A stretch of 64,000 nt of DNA. Origin: an uncultured Bacteroidales bacterium (GTDB lineage: Bacteria > Bacteroidota > Bacteroidia > Bacteroidales > F082). The number at the start of each line of letters is the position of its first letter. Position 1 is the stretch's first letter. Shown here in pieces: positions 1 through 7,826 of this stretch. The DNA lies in the NCBI GenBank assembly GCA_900317155.1, contig ONFO01000009.1, forward strand, positions 1 to 64,000, in the 5' to 3' direction. Position numbers and translations under genes: made by a program. The notes under the pieces are model-generated. The model searched no databases. It saw only the letters and a program-made list of their open reading frames with translations, and was not told the origin of the DNA.

Positions 1-456
1 CAGCAATCCGCCCTTTCCAACCGCCTGAAGCGGAGCAACGAGGAGCTGCGCGAGCTGAAAGACCAGATCAGGCAGCAAACGGACAACATGAACCCGAAGC
101 AAGAGGCACAAGCCCTATCGTTCAACGACGAACCCATCTGCCATCTCATCATGGAGCGGGTGAACGAAGGAAAGTTCAAATCGAAGATGGACTACACGTT
201 CTATAAGGACTATGCACTGGACAACGACCAACTCTCTGCTTTGCACAAAGCGGCCGACCGTCACTTCAACCAGTTCACCATCCGCTTGGCCAAAGCCTAT
301 CCCGCCCTCACCCAAGGTGACCTCGACTATTGCTGCCTCTATCTGCTTGGCCTTTCCGATCTTCACCTTGCAGGCCATCGCCAACGAGTCTGTATCCATT
401 TGATTGGCAAGACGTTAATCAAAAACCCGAACAAATCCGAACATAGTTTTTCTTGA
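1..456 (+). CDS. C-terminal part of a coiled-coil regulator-like protein (5' end outside window)
   Basis: The frame is open from base 1, so the gene begins upstream of the window; the first Met (base 88) is internal. The visible part starts with a heptad-rich, charged stretch (residues 1-35) that should form a coiled coil, followed by a compact helical region. The segment YPALTQGDLDYCCLYLLGLS resembles the start of the C-terminal HTH region of Bacteroidetes regulators that carry TPR and coiled-coil parts, where a phrase like LT..DL..CCLI.LG.S leads into a LuxR-like helix. After LGLSD the similarity fades. In the +1 frame the DNA reads IANESVSI before a stop, which looks more like the expected HTH, so a frameshift here is possible. 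The function call is tentative; the coding call is good. Confidence 0.6.
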   Translation, partial: QQSALSNRLKRSNEELRELKDQIRQQTDNMNPKQEAQALSFNDEPICHLIMERVNEGKFKSKMDYTFYKDYALDNDQLSALHKAADRHFNQFTIRLAKAYPALTQGDLDYCCLYLLGLSDLHLAGHRQRVCIHLIGKTLIKNPNKSEHSFS

Positions 457-483
457 CAAAGTATTAGGGGAACACTACTTTTG
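453..483 (+). promoter_or_regulatory. Bacteroidetes-type promoter
   Basis: TTG (453-455) lies 20 bases before TACTTTTG (476-483), matching the Bacteroidetes sigma-A pattern TTTG-N19/21-TAnnTTTG. It should start transcription near base 490, shortly before the small gene at 509. Confidence 0.7.
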
Positions 484-508
484 CATCGTCATCTAAATTT
501 GTAAAGCG

Positions 509-673
509 ATGGATAATGCAACAACATTGGTTCTGATGCTCTGTTTGTTTATTTCGGGAGCATTGTGTTACGCCAATGGTGTGGCCAGAACGGAAAAGGA
601 GAAAAGAGAAGATGGAAAACCTATTGAAGTAATCCAACAGAGAACCTGTTTCTTTCGTTTGGAACACCCTTAA
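509..673 (+). CDS. Small exported or membrane-anchored peptide, unknown function
   Basis: A 54-residue reading frame, ATG at 509. Residues 5-22 are hydrophobic (TTLVLMLCLFISGALCYA) and read as a signal peptide or a single membrane helix. A short charged tail follows (RTEKEKREDGK) and the C-terminus is FFRLEHP. A well-formed promoter ends 26 bases before the start, which is the main reason to call it. No family is recognised. It could instead be the leader of the transcript for the T9SS gene at 771, although that gene has its own -7 box (731-738). Confidence 0.45.
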   Translation: MDNATTLVLMLCLFISGALCYANGVARTEKEKREDGKPIEVIQQRTCFFRLEHP

Positions 674-770
674 ACCAAAGAGCATTTCCTAATAATAACA
701 GAAAATCAGTTCTTGAACTGCATTAATTTGTAATTTTGCCAAAATAGTATTCAATAAAACCGCGTCCGTC

Positions 771-2375
771 ATGAAAAAACTGCTTCTCATCATCGCAATT
801 GCACTTGCTGCATTCCATGTCCAAGCCAGTGATATGGACTACTCCCGCGACTCGCTCTTCATGTGCATCACCGGACCCGATGGAGACACGAGCGTTGCCT
901 TCAACTTCCCCACCTTCTTGGAGATGCGAGACAACACGCTGCTGACACGCCTCTTCCTGAAATCACAAGACGGCAGCCAATACATCGGCGACTGGTTCTA
1001 CAGGCTCTCCCCCCAGGACAACGACGTCATCGATTCCGTCTTCGTGGCCAAGGACGAAGCCTTCGACGGAACCTCTTCGCGCTCCTCGGCGCAGGATGAC
1101 GGCAAAGGCCATAATTACGACGACGGCTCACGCGTCCTGCTGGCACAGAATCCCAATGGCGACGACTACATCTACGCCTACCTTGTCTATAACTACAAAA
1201 CGTCAGAGACAAGCCTCCGCATCCGCCATTTCGACGACAACCTGGACTTTGAGGACTTGGGCAACGCCGTCATCGTCCCTCTGGAAAATGCCATTGTCGA
1301 CAGGCTCTGCACCATCATGCTGGAAGGCGACAACATCGTGCTCATGTACCTGATGGAGGGAGGATGGGACACACCCGTCGTCGCACGCATCGGCCTCGAC
1401 GGCTCGCTGAGGGATAGGGTGAGCTTTTCACACCTGTTTCACATCAATTTTCCCAGGTTCCATGCCTTGGCCGTCTTCAACGATTCCCCAAGGGAATATG
1501 CCCTCATTGACATGAACGCCGCGGGGGGCGGCTACAATTATCATGTGATTGACTCCCTGTTTGCCCAGCAGGAAACCATAGTGATGGAGGAATCCTACGG
1601 GGATGTCTATCCGCCTTATCCAAGCGTGTCCTACACGGAAAACTACATCCAGCTCGACATCCTTCCGCTTGACGACGGGTCTTTCCTTGAAGCCAGACAA
1701 TACGAGCGGCACAACGTAATTAGGAACGGAGCCTGCATCATGAAGTACGACAAGACGACCCATGCCTGCCTCGCGAACGCCCAGTTCGAGTCCACTCCCA
1801 TCTATACACATGTCCAGTACTACGGCTTTCCCATAGGCCTGGAGCAATCGGCCGACGGCAACCTCTATTTCGCCTACCGCACCAATGCGAATTATTCGAC
1901 CAACGTGGGATGGATTGGCATTGCGAAGCTGGACACCGACCTGAACATCATCTGGCAGCGGTATTGCCTGGGGACATACTCTGCAACCGGAGGATACCAT
2001 CATATCCATTGCCGGACGGGCGTGACGAAAGACGGTTTCGTCGTCGGAGGGAGATCCAACAAGGAAGAGCCACCTCACGATTTCTTCTGTTATTTCATCC
2101 ATGACGATGGCGTCGTAGGCACTCCCGAAGCGGAAGCCTACATCCGTCCCTACCTCTTCTATCCCAACCCCGCCCAAGACCGGCTCCACCTGCAATACTC
2201 GCCCGATGTGAAGCCCGCGCAAGTCGAGCTCTACGACATGCAAGGACGCTTGGTGCGCACACAGAGCAAAAAATTGGAAAACGTGGACCTGCAAGGCCTC
2301 GCGCCAGGGCAATACCTGATGAAGGTCACCTTGGAGGACGGGAAGACTTATTCGGACAAGGTGGTGAAGGAGTAG
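771..2375 (+). CDS. T9SS-sorted secreted protein, unknown domain
   Basis: 534 residues. The signal peptide MKKLLLIIAIALAAFHVQA is followed by about 430 residues rich in aromatic and acidic residues with recurring short strands (for example the repeated HFDDNLDFEDLG-like turns), compatible with a beta-propeller, but no family is recognised. From about residue 460 comes a type IX secretion C-terminal domain: FYPNPAQDRL, then VELYDMQGRLV, then LAPGQYLMKV and the terminal SDKVVKE. The protein should be exported by Sec and then moved across the outer membrane by T9SS. A -7 box TAATTTTG lies at 731-738. The signal and sorting domain are clear; the role is unknown. Confidence 0.8.
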   Translation: MKKLLLIIAIALAAFHVQASDMDYSRDSLFMCITGPDGDTSVAFNFPTFLEMRDNTLLTRLFLKSQDGSQYIGDWFYRLSPQDNDVIDSVFVAKDEAFDGTSSRSSAQDDGKGHNYDDGSRVLLAQNPNGDDYIYAYLVYNYKTSETSLRIRHFDDNLDFEDLGNAVIVPLENAIVDRLCTIMLEGDNIVLMYLMEGGWDTPVVARIGLDGSLRDRVSFSHLFHINFPRFHALAVFNDSPREYALIDMNAAGGGYNYHVIDSLFAQQETIVMEESYGDVYPPYPSVSYTENYIQLDILPLDDGSFLEARQYERHNVIRNGACIMKYDKTTHACLANAQFESTPIYTHVQYYGFPIGLEQSADGNLYFAYRTNANYSTNVGWIGIAKLDTDLNIIWQRYCLGTYSATGGYHHIHCRTGVTKDGFVVGGRSNKEEPPHDFFCYFIHDDGVVGTPEAEAYIRPYLFYPNPAQDRLHLQYSPDVKPAQVELYDMQGRLVRTQSKKLENVDLQGLAPGQYLMKVTLEDGKTYSDKVVKE

Positions 2376-2389
2376 GCCCCTATATCTAT

Positions 2390-2422
2390 CAGCTGTAAGA
2401 TTTACCCTATCCTGCGGGGAGA
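2390..2422 (+). repeat. 33-base intergenic repeat, copy a
   Basis: This stretch (core ACCCTATCCTGCGGGGAGA) recurs at 47542-47574 with 31 of 33 bases identical by eye. Here it begins 15 bases after the stop codon of the T9SS gene. Confidence 0.75.
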
Positions 2423-2665
2423 CACATTTCTGGCGGATTTACAATCCTCCCCTGGAACGGGATTACTTCGCTCTTCCTTCGCTCTTCTCTCGCTCTAGGC
2501 ATACTGTTGGCATAGTCAAGCAAGCTGTTTGAGTATGCCTACACCTTGCCATCTCCTTGCCAACACCTTGCCAAAAGGCTTTGAAAGTCCAAAAAAAAAT
2601 GGTTCCTCTTTATCCCGAATTTGCGAATTCCCGTTCTCCTATTAAATGAGTATTACAAATATATA

Positions 2666-2723
2666 GAAATTGACCGTCAATAGATTCCAAAGGGAATGAC
2701 ATAGACGGTCAATTTCTTTTTCA
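2666..2723 (+). terminator. Hairpin with T-rich tail, probable terminator
   Basis: Perfect 13-base arms GAAATTGACCGTC (2666-2678) and GACGGTCAATTTC (2704-2716), with a second small hairpin (ATTCC/GGAAT) in the loop, are followed by TTTTTC. It lies downstream of the T9SS gene and ends just before the large repeat at 2728. The stretch 2423-2665 holds only low-complexity CTT/CTCG text and no gene. Confidence 0.5.
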
Positions 2724-2727
2724 TCTA

Positions 2728-2922
2728 AGTAACTGTTCAAAATTAAACTGCAATATCTTTTGACTTCGGGACGATGACTTGTAACTATGACAATGACCGC
2801 TTCAACCAAAGGCTGAAACTTCAGCATCCCCGTGGAAACGGTCATAGTCATTGTCAATGGTCATAGTCAAAAAGTCTCGTAGTCTCGTGTCCAATAGGAA
2901 AACTAATTTTGCTCATCTACTT
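2728..2922 (-). repeat. About 190-base palindromic intergenic repeat, copy 1
   Basis: Read on the minus strand this is near-identical to 47128-47315: both start AGTAGATGAGCAAAATTAG, contain alternating GACTATGACC and GGTCATAGTC blocks that can fold on themselves, and end TTGAACAGTTACT. By eye roughly nine bases in ten match over the whole length. The copy ends two bases from the stop codon of lutB. It has no reading frame of substance. Confidence 0.85.
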
Positions 2923-2924
2923 AA

Positions 2925-4298
2925 TTAAAGATTCCTTTCTTTCCACTGCTGGCTGAACGACTTGGAGGCAAACTCAGGCAGGGTTCTATTACCCCAAAGC
3001 GACCCCAACAAGCGTTTCATTTCCATCTTTTTGAAAAACATTGGACCATCCATTTTTTTCCGTGACTTGCAGTGCCAAACCATAGCCTTCACCAAGGCAT
3101 CAAAACGGGCATTCCCTTCTTTTTTTGTCATAGCCAAGTGGCGGTTTTCAATGATTAAGTCATCTATCGGAATCTTCACTGGGCAGATGTCGACGCATTT
3201 GCCACACAAGGCACAAGCTGCATTCAGATGATGGTATTCTTCCATGCCTAACATCAAAGGCGTCATCACCGTTCCTACAGGGCCAATGTGTTTTGTGCCA
3301 TAAGAATATCCACCTATGTTCTTATAAACCGGACAAACGCTTACACAAGCCCCACAATGTATGCACGACATGGCTTTGCGTTGTTTTTCATGAGCGAGTA
3401 ACTCGGAGCGGTTGTTGTCCAATAAAATCACATACATCTGTCCAGGACCTTTGCCCGTCTTTGTCGGACCGAAAGTGATAGTGTTGCAAGCTGCCATGCT
3501 TTGTCCCGAAGAATGCATGGAAAGCAAAGGCAACAACACACTTAAATCGTCGGTATTCTGAATCACTTTAGCTATGCCAGCTACTACAATGTGAACCTTA
3601 GCTGTAGAAGTAGACTTCAATATATTGCCTTCGTTTTCTGTCAATACCACACCACCTGTATCAGAAAGCAAGAAGTTAGCACCAGTGATACAAATCGGCA
3701 CATCTTTCGATTCAATAGCGACCTCATGACGCACAAAGTTAACCATTTGTCTGACCGTGCTGTCAGGTTTCAACTTGAAAGCACCTGTAAGGATGGCATT
3801 GTTCTCTTCTTTCGAAAGATGAATGGATGGCATCAAGGGATGATAGGGTTTTTGTTCGCCTTCATGGAGAATAAAACGACCCACTTTCGTCTCCACTACA
3901 TGAATGTTTTTCCGTTCCAAGAAACCATTGAGTTCTATTTCATCAAGCACTGTCGAATTCGACCGCATGATAGAGTTGGCTTTTTCCTTGCGAATGAGAT
4001 CGAAAATCATGGTCAAAGCATCGTCGGCATTGCGTGCCCAAAGCACTTTACCTCCGTTTTCAGTGAAATGCGTCTCAAAATCAACCAAAAGTTTTTCCAA
4101 ACCCAATAGTGACTTGTTGCGAAGGGTGTAGGCACGTTGTTTTTCCAAGTCAAGGTTACGGTAATTCACCTTACCTTTGGCAAAATTGGTCTCAAAACAA
4201 CCAGTACTATAATTGATTTTCTGCCAGTGTTCTTCATCGAAAGCTGTCTCACAGCCTTGTTGGAATATAGTGTTAGGTTCACTCATCATCTTTTTCAT
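2925..4298 (-). CDS. lutB: LutB-type lactate utilisation iron-sulfur protein (LUD domain + two 4Fe-4S)
   Basis: 457 residues. An N-terminal LUD domain (about 60-290) is followed by two ferredoxin-type clusters, CIHCGACVSVCPVY and CALCGKCVDICPVKIP, and a basic C-terminal region. LutB works with LutA and LutC in a membrane-associated enzyme that oxidises L-lactate to pyruvate. No lutA or lutC is next to it here. It follows rpiB in the same direction and overlaps its end. An alternative ATG at 4286 makes an ATGAGTGA-type overlap with the rpiB stop and may be the real start. The family call is firm; the substrate is inferred from the family. Confidence 0.88.
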   Translation of the reverse strand: MKKMMSEPNTIFQQGCETAFDEEHWQKINYSTGCFETNFAKGKVNYRNLDLEKQRAYTLRNKSLLGLEKLLVDFETHFTENGGKVLWARNADDALTMIFDLIRKEKANSIMRSNSTVLDEIELNGFLERKNIHVVETKVGRFILHEGEQKPYHPLMPSIHLSKEENNAILTGAFKLKPDSTVRQMVNFVRHEVAIESKDVPICITGANFLLSDTGGVVLTENEGNILKSTSTAKVHIVVAGIAKVIQNTDDLSVLLPLLSMHSSGQSMAACNTITFGPTKTGKGPGQMYVILLDNNRSELLAHEKQRKAMSCIHCGACVSVCPVYKNIGGYSYGTKHIGPVGTVMTPLMLGMEEYHHLNAACALCGKCVDICPVKIPIDDLIIENRHLAMTKKEGNARFDALVKAMVWHCKSRKKMDGPMFFKKMEMKRLLGSLWGNRTLPEFASKSFSQQWKERNL

Positions 4299-4731
4299 TA
4301 GGTTCTATCTTTTCGACTCTTTTGGTATGACGTCCGCCTTCAAATTCAGTGTTTAGAAAAACTTTCACCATCTCCCAAGCCAACTCATTGGGAATAAAAC
4401 GACCAGGCAAGGCAAGGATATTGGCATCGTTGTGTTGACGAGCAAGTTTGGCCAATTCAACATTCCAACACAAAGCTGCTCTTACATGGTGATGGTGGTT
4501 GGCAGTCATCTGGGCACCATTGCCGCTGCCGCAAAGAATGATTCCCAAGGGATATTCTCCATGTTCGATGGCTGAAGCCAAAGGATGAATCATGTCAGGA
4601 TAGTCGACGCTCTCGTTGCTATAAGTTCCAAAATCTTTGACCATATAACCTGCTTCTTTCAATTTCTCAATCAAAAATTCCTTCATCTCGAAGCCGCCAT
4701 GGTCGCTTGCTATGGGTATGATGTGTTCCAT
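4279..4731 (-). CDS. rpiB: Ribose-5-phosphate isomerase B
   Basis: 150 residues from the ATG at 4731. It interconverts ribose-5-phosphate and ribulose-5-phosphate in the pentose phosphate pathway. Family marks are the N-terminal PIASDHGGFEMKE, the catalytic cysteine in LCGSGNGAQMTAN, the NDANILALPGRF segment and the RHTKRVEKI tail. An upstream in-frame ATG at 4776 exists, but the -7 box TAATTTTG (4765-4758, minus strand) lies inside that extension, so the shorter start is right. It forms an operon with the downstream lutB, overlapping it. Confidence 0.93.
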   Translation of the reverse strand: MEHIIPIASDHGGFEMKEFLIEKLKEAGYMVKDFGTYSNESVDYPDMIHPLASAIEHGEYPLGIILCGSGNGAQMTANHHHHVRAALCWNVELAKLARQHNDANILALPGRFIPNELAWEMVKVFLNTEFEGGRHTKRVEKIEPNEKDDE

Positions 4732-5320
4732 TTTTCCGCTGTTGATAAATGATGATGCAAAATTACATATTTTCATTACGCGCCACCGTCATATTGCACT
4801 ATTTCTGAAAGACTTATCCGCTTATAAAAAATCAACATTTTTGAAATAATATACTGAAAATCAATAAAATAATAAGTTATCAACAAGTATTCTGTTGATA
4901 ACTTTTTGATTGAGGTGCATAAAAATTGAGTCAGTTTTTATGAACAGATTTCAACCTAAAAAAGAGAAAAAAATCAACACTATTTCAAAAAATAGGACTT
5001 CATTTTAGTCGTTTTTTTGGTTTTCAACGAATATTCAAAAAGAGATAAATCAGCCTGAAAAATAAATGCTTGATGGTTTCAAAAATGAGCATCTCAAATT
5101 GAAAATTAATAATGCAAGAACTTTATTGAAAAGTTTTCAACCAATTCACAGGCTTATTAACATCCCTATCAAACTTCAATTAATTTGAAATTTAATAATT
5201 AAAAAATGAAATATTGATAATTGTGATGTTGATAAGTTGGTGAGCATTTTTCAAGAATTGAAAAACGGGTATCTCTAATCCAACGAAAATGTCTAATTTT
5301 GACCCGAATTTAATGAGCCA
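4732..5320. other. AT-rich divergent spacer with TTATCAACA motifs
   Basis: No gene is seen in these roughly 590 bases. The rpiB promoter box is at 4758-4765 and a -7 box TAATTTTG for the MORN gene at 5294-5301. Between them the DNA is strikingly AT-rich and contains a perfect inverted repeat GTTATCAAC (4876-4884) / GTTGATAAC (4894-4902). The 9-mer TTATCAACA occurs at 4877-4885 and, inverted, at 4893-4901 and 5227-5235; it differs by one base from the DnaA box TTATCCACA. Confidence 0.6.
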
Positions 5321-6835
5321 ATGAAGCGGATAAAAAGTATTGTTTTTTTGATATTGATGAGTTTGTTTTTCAGTGATGAGGTTTTATCACAGACTGAATA
5401 TCAGACTTATACCTATCCAAGTGGACAAATTTCGAGCGAAGGGACACTACGTGACGGCAAGCCTGACGGACTTTGGAAGACTTATTACGAAAGTGGTCAA
5501 CTGAAGTCGATTGGCAGACGCACGAATTTCCTTTTGGACAGCACATGGGTGTTCTTCTCGGAAGCTGGCGACACCACTTTAATAGTAAATTATGTAAAGG
5601 ACTTGAAAAATGGACCTCGCTTTACCTACGGTAAAGAGGATATTCTTATGGAGCCTTATGTGAATGACGTGAAACAAGGGGTGGGGAGGAGATACGACAA
5701 AAAATGGCATTTGATTCAGAATATTACCTATAAGGATGGTTTTGAAGAAGGTATTTCCCCAATCTTTGATACCACTGGCTTGTTGCGTGAAATCATCACT
5801 TATCGCAAGGGCTTTGTCATGACCCGCGAAGCCTTGAACCGTTACGACCGTGAAGGTAAAAAGCATGGCTATTGGAAAACATTTTATGAGGATTGGAGTG
5901 TGCATACAGAGTGTTATTACCGTCATGGTCTGCGCGACGGGTTTTATAAGGAATACGATGAGAAAGGCAACCTTAAGAAAATCACAAAATATGTGAATGA
6001 TGTGGAGCAGATCTTGGAAGGTGACCAAAAGCCACTCATCGTGAAGCATGAGTATTATCCCAATGGCAAGGTAAAACGTGAGGCTTCGTTCCGTGACGGC
6101 AAAAGAGAGGGTGTTTGGCGTGAGTTTGACGAGGAAGGTAATGTAATCAATTCCCAGACTTATAAAAAGGGCGCATTGGTGGGTGAAGGCATTGTCGGTA
6201 CAGATGGAAAACGCCGTGGCGAGTATAAGGAGTTTTATCCCGACAGTACATTACGTGCTGAAGGTCTCTTCATCGACGGTGAGCGTTCAGGAGAATGGAA
6301 ATTTTATTATCAAAATGGTCAGATTCAGGAAGTTGGTAGTTATAAAGAAGGTCAGCCCGATGGATTTTGGACTTGGTATTATGACAATGGCCAAAAACAG
6401 ATTGAGGAACAGTTCTATAAAGGTCAGCCAAATGGGCCTTACAAAGAGTATGATGCTAAAGGTAATATCATTGTTTCAGGGACCTATTTCGACGGCATGA
6501 AAAACGGTAAGTGGACTGAAGAGATTGGAGACATGCGCACCCAAGGCGAGTATCGCAACGACAAGCAAGTAGGGGAATGGATTTCGTATTATGACAATGA
6601 CAAGATGGCTTTTCGCGGCACTTTCAATGCGGGCTATCCTGATGGTGAACATTTGTTCTATTATGAAAACGGTAGGTTGCGTGAGATACAGAATTATAAG
6701 GCAGGCGTCAAACACGGCGATTGGAAGAAATATCTGGATACAGGCGAGTTGTATTTTACCGTCACTTACAATCAAGGCAAGGAAGTGAAATATGATGGCG
6801 AGGCCTTGGATGAAAACGATGTTATTAAAGAATGA
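5321..6835 (+). CDS. Exported MORN-repeat (YwqK-like) protein
   Basis: 504 residues with a signal peptide (MKRIKSIVFLILMSLFF..). Nearly all of the rest is built from MORN-variant units of about 22 residues with the pattern YYxNGQ....G.YKEGQPDG.W..YY, for example YPSGQISSEGTLRDGKPDGLW and YYQNGQIQEVGSYKEGQPDGFW. Such proteins are often named YwqK-family antitoxins in Bacteroidetes, but no toxin gene is adjacent, so that role is not supported. The repeats suggest a long beta scaffold in the periplasm or on the surface. The -7 box is at 5294-5301. The gene stands alone. Confidence 0.85.
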   Translation: MKRIKSIVFLILMSLFFSDEVLSQTEYQTYTYPSGQISSEGTLRDGKPDGLWKTYYESGQLKSIGRRTNFLLDSTWVFFSEAGDTTLIVNYVKDLKNGPRFTYGKEDILMEPYVNDVKQGVGRRYDKKWHLIQNITYKDGFEEGISPIFDTTGLLREIITYRKGFVMTREALNRYDREGKKHGYWKTFYEDWSVHTECYYRHGLRDGFYKEYDEKGNLKKITKYVNDVEQILEGDQKPLIVKHEYYPNGKVKREASFRDGKREGVWREFDEEGNVINSQTYKKGALVGEGIVGTDGKRRGEYKEFYPDSTLRAEGLFIDGERSGEWKFYYQNGQIQEVGSYKEGQPDGFWTWYYDNGQKQIEEQFYKGQPNGPYKEYDAKGNIIVSGTYFDGMKNGKWTEEIGDMRTQGEYRNDKQVGEWISYYDNDKMAFRGTFNAGYPDGEHLFYYENGRLREIQNYKAGVKHGDWKKYLDTGELYFTVTYNQGKEVKYDGEALDENDVIKE

Positions 6836-6905
6836 AAATCATTCATGATTTTTTCTCTAATTCAATTAATAGCTTTCAGTAATAAAATCTCTAATTCTTA
6901 AATTC

Positions 6906-7826
6906 TTGATAATAAATAACCTAAAAACCGGCTCCAAAATAGCCATCGCAGCCCCAGCGCGAATGGTGACACGAGAAGAAATTGCCTTCGGTATTCAGTG
7001 GTTGAAAGACATGGGTTTTGTTCCAGTTTACGACGACAGACTCTTCAACCAATATTATATATTCTCTGGTGATGATGACACACGTGCGGCTGTGTTTCAA
7101 AAATATCTTGATAATGAGGATATTGATGCAATTTGGATAGCGAGAGGCGGATATGGTAGTATCCGTATCATTGACAAGTTGGACTTCACCCATTTTTTAC
7201 AACATCCGAAATGGATTATTGGCTTCAGTGATGGTACGGTGTTGCATGGCAAACTGAGCCGTTTGGGCGTTCCCAGTCTTCATGCTGCCATGCCTTTCTA
7301 TTTTGCCAACAAAACTCCAGAAGCCAAACAGTCTTTATTTGACGCTTTGACTGGCAAGTCTTTGCATTATGAAATTGCTTCAAATCCATTGAACCGCTTG
7401 GGAAAAATGGAAGGTAAAATTGTGGGTGGAAATCTGTCGGTTCTGTATGGCATGATAGAATCCGATACTTTTCCCGAATTGGATGGAAAAATCTTGTTCA
7501 TCGAAGAAGTAGATGAATATATCTACCACATTGACAGGATGATGCACGGACTAAAACGTGCTGGAAAGCTTGAACATTTGAAAGGACTCATCGTTGGCGG
7601 CTTGACGCAAATCCACGATAATAGTCATCCCTTTGGACAAACCGCCGAGGAAGTTATTGCTGAGGCTGTTTCTGAATATGAATATCCCGTTTGTTTTGGT
7701 TTCCCTGCCGGACATTTTGATGACAATCGACCTTTATTTTTCGGACTGAAGTCAAGAGTGGAAGTTTCTTCCGAAAAATCAGCTTTCCTTTGCAATCCGA
7801 TTCATCTCGTTCAAGATGTGCTTTAG
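6906..7826 (+). CDS. ldcA: LD-carboxypeptidase, peptidase family S66
   Basis: 306 residues. Family S66 enzymes remove the terminal D-Ala from murein tetrapeptides during cell-wall recycling. Visible marks: N-terminal KIAIAAPARMVT, the glycine-rich ARGGYGSIRI, the nucleophile serine in IIGFSDGT, the catalytic Glu in FIEEVDEYIYHIDRM and the His in FPAGHFDDNRPLFFG. The only start that keeps the first strand is a TTG at 6906; the first ATG (6963) would remove the conserved beginning. Its last 48 bases overlap the end of the CARF nuclease gene on the other strand. Confidence 0.9.
   Translation: MIINNLKTGSKIAIAAPARMVTREEIAFGIQWLKDMGFVPVYDDRLFNQYYIFSGDDDTRAAVFQKYLDNEDIDAIWIARGGYGSIRIIDKLDFTHFLQHPKWIIGFSDGTVLHGKLSRLGVPSLHAAMPFYFANKTPEAKQSLFDALTGKSLHYEIASNPLNRLGKMEGKIVGGNLSVLYGMIESDTFPELDGKILFIEEVDEYIYHIDRMMHGLKRAGKLEHLKGLIVGGLTQIHDNSHPFGQTAEEVIAEAVSEYEYPVCFGFPAGHFDDNRPLFFGLKSRVEVSSEKSAFLCNPIHLVQDVL

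Noticed and set aside
1428-2312. Long minus-strand frame opposite the first T9SS gene
   Set aside because: It has no promoter and no family likeness, and lies wholly opposite a gene with a signal peptide and sorting domain; it is a shadow frame.
5321-6835. Toxin-antitoxin reading of the MORN-repeat gene
   Set aside because: The YwqK antitoxin label comes from the repeat family only; no toxin gene is adjacent and the protein has a signal peptide.
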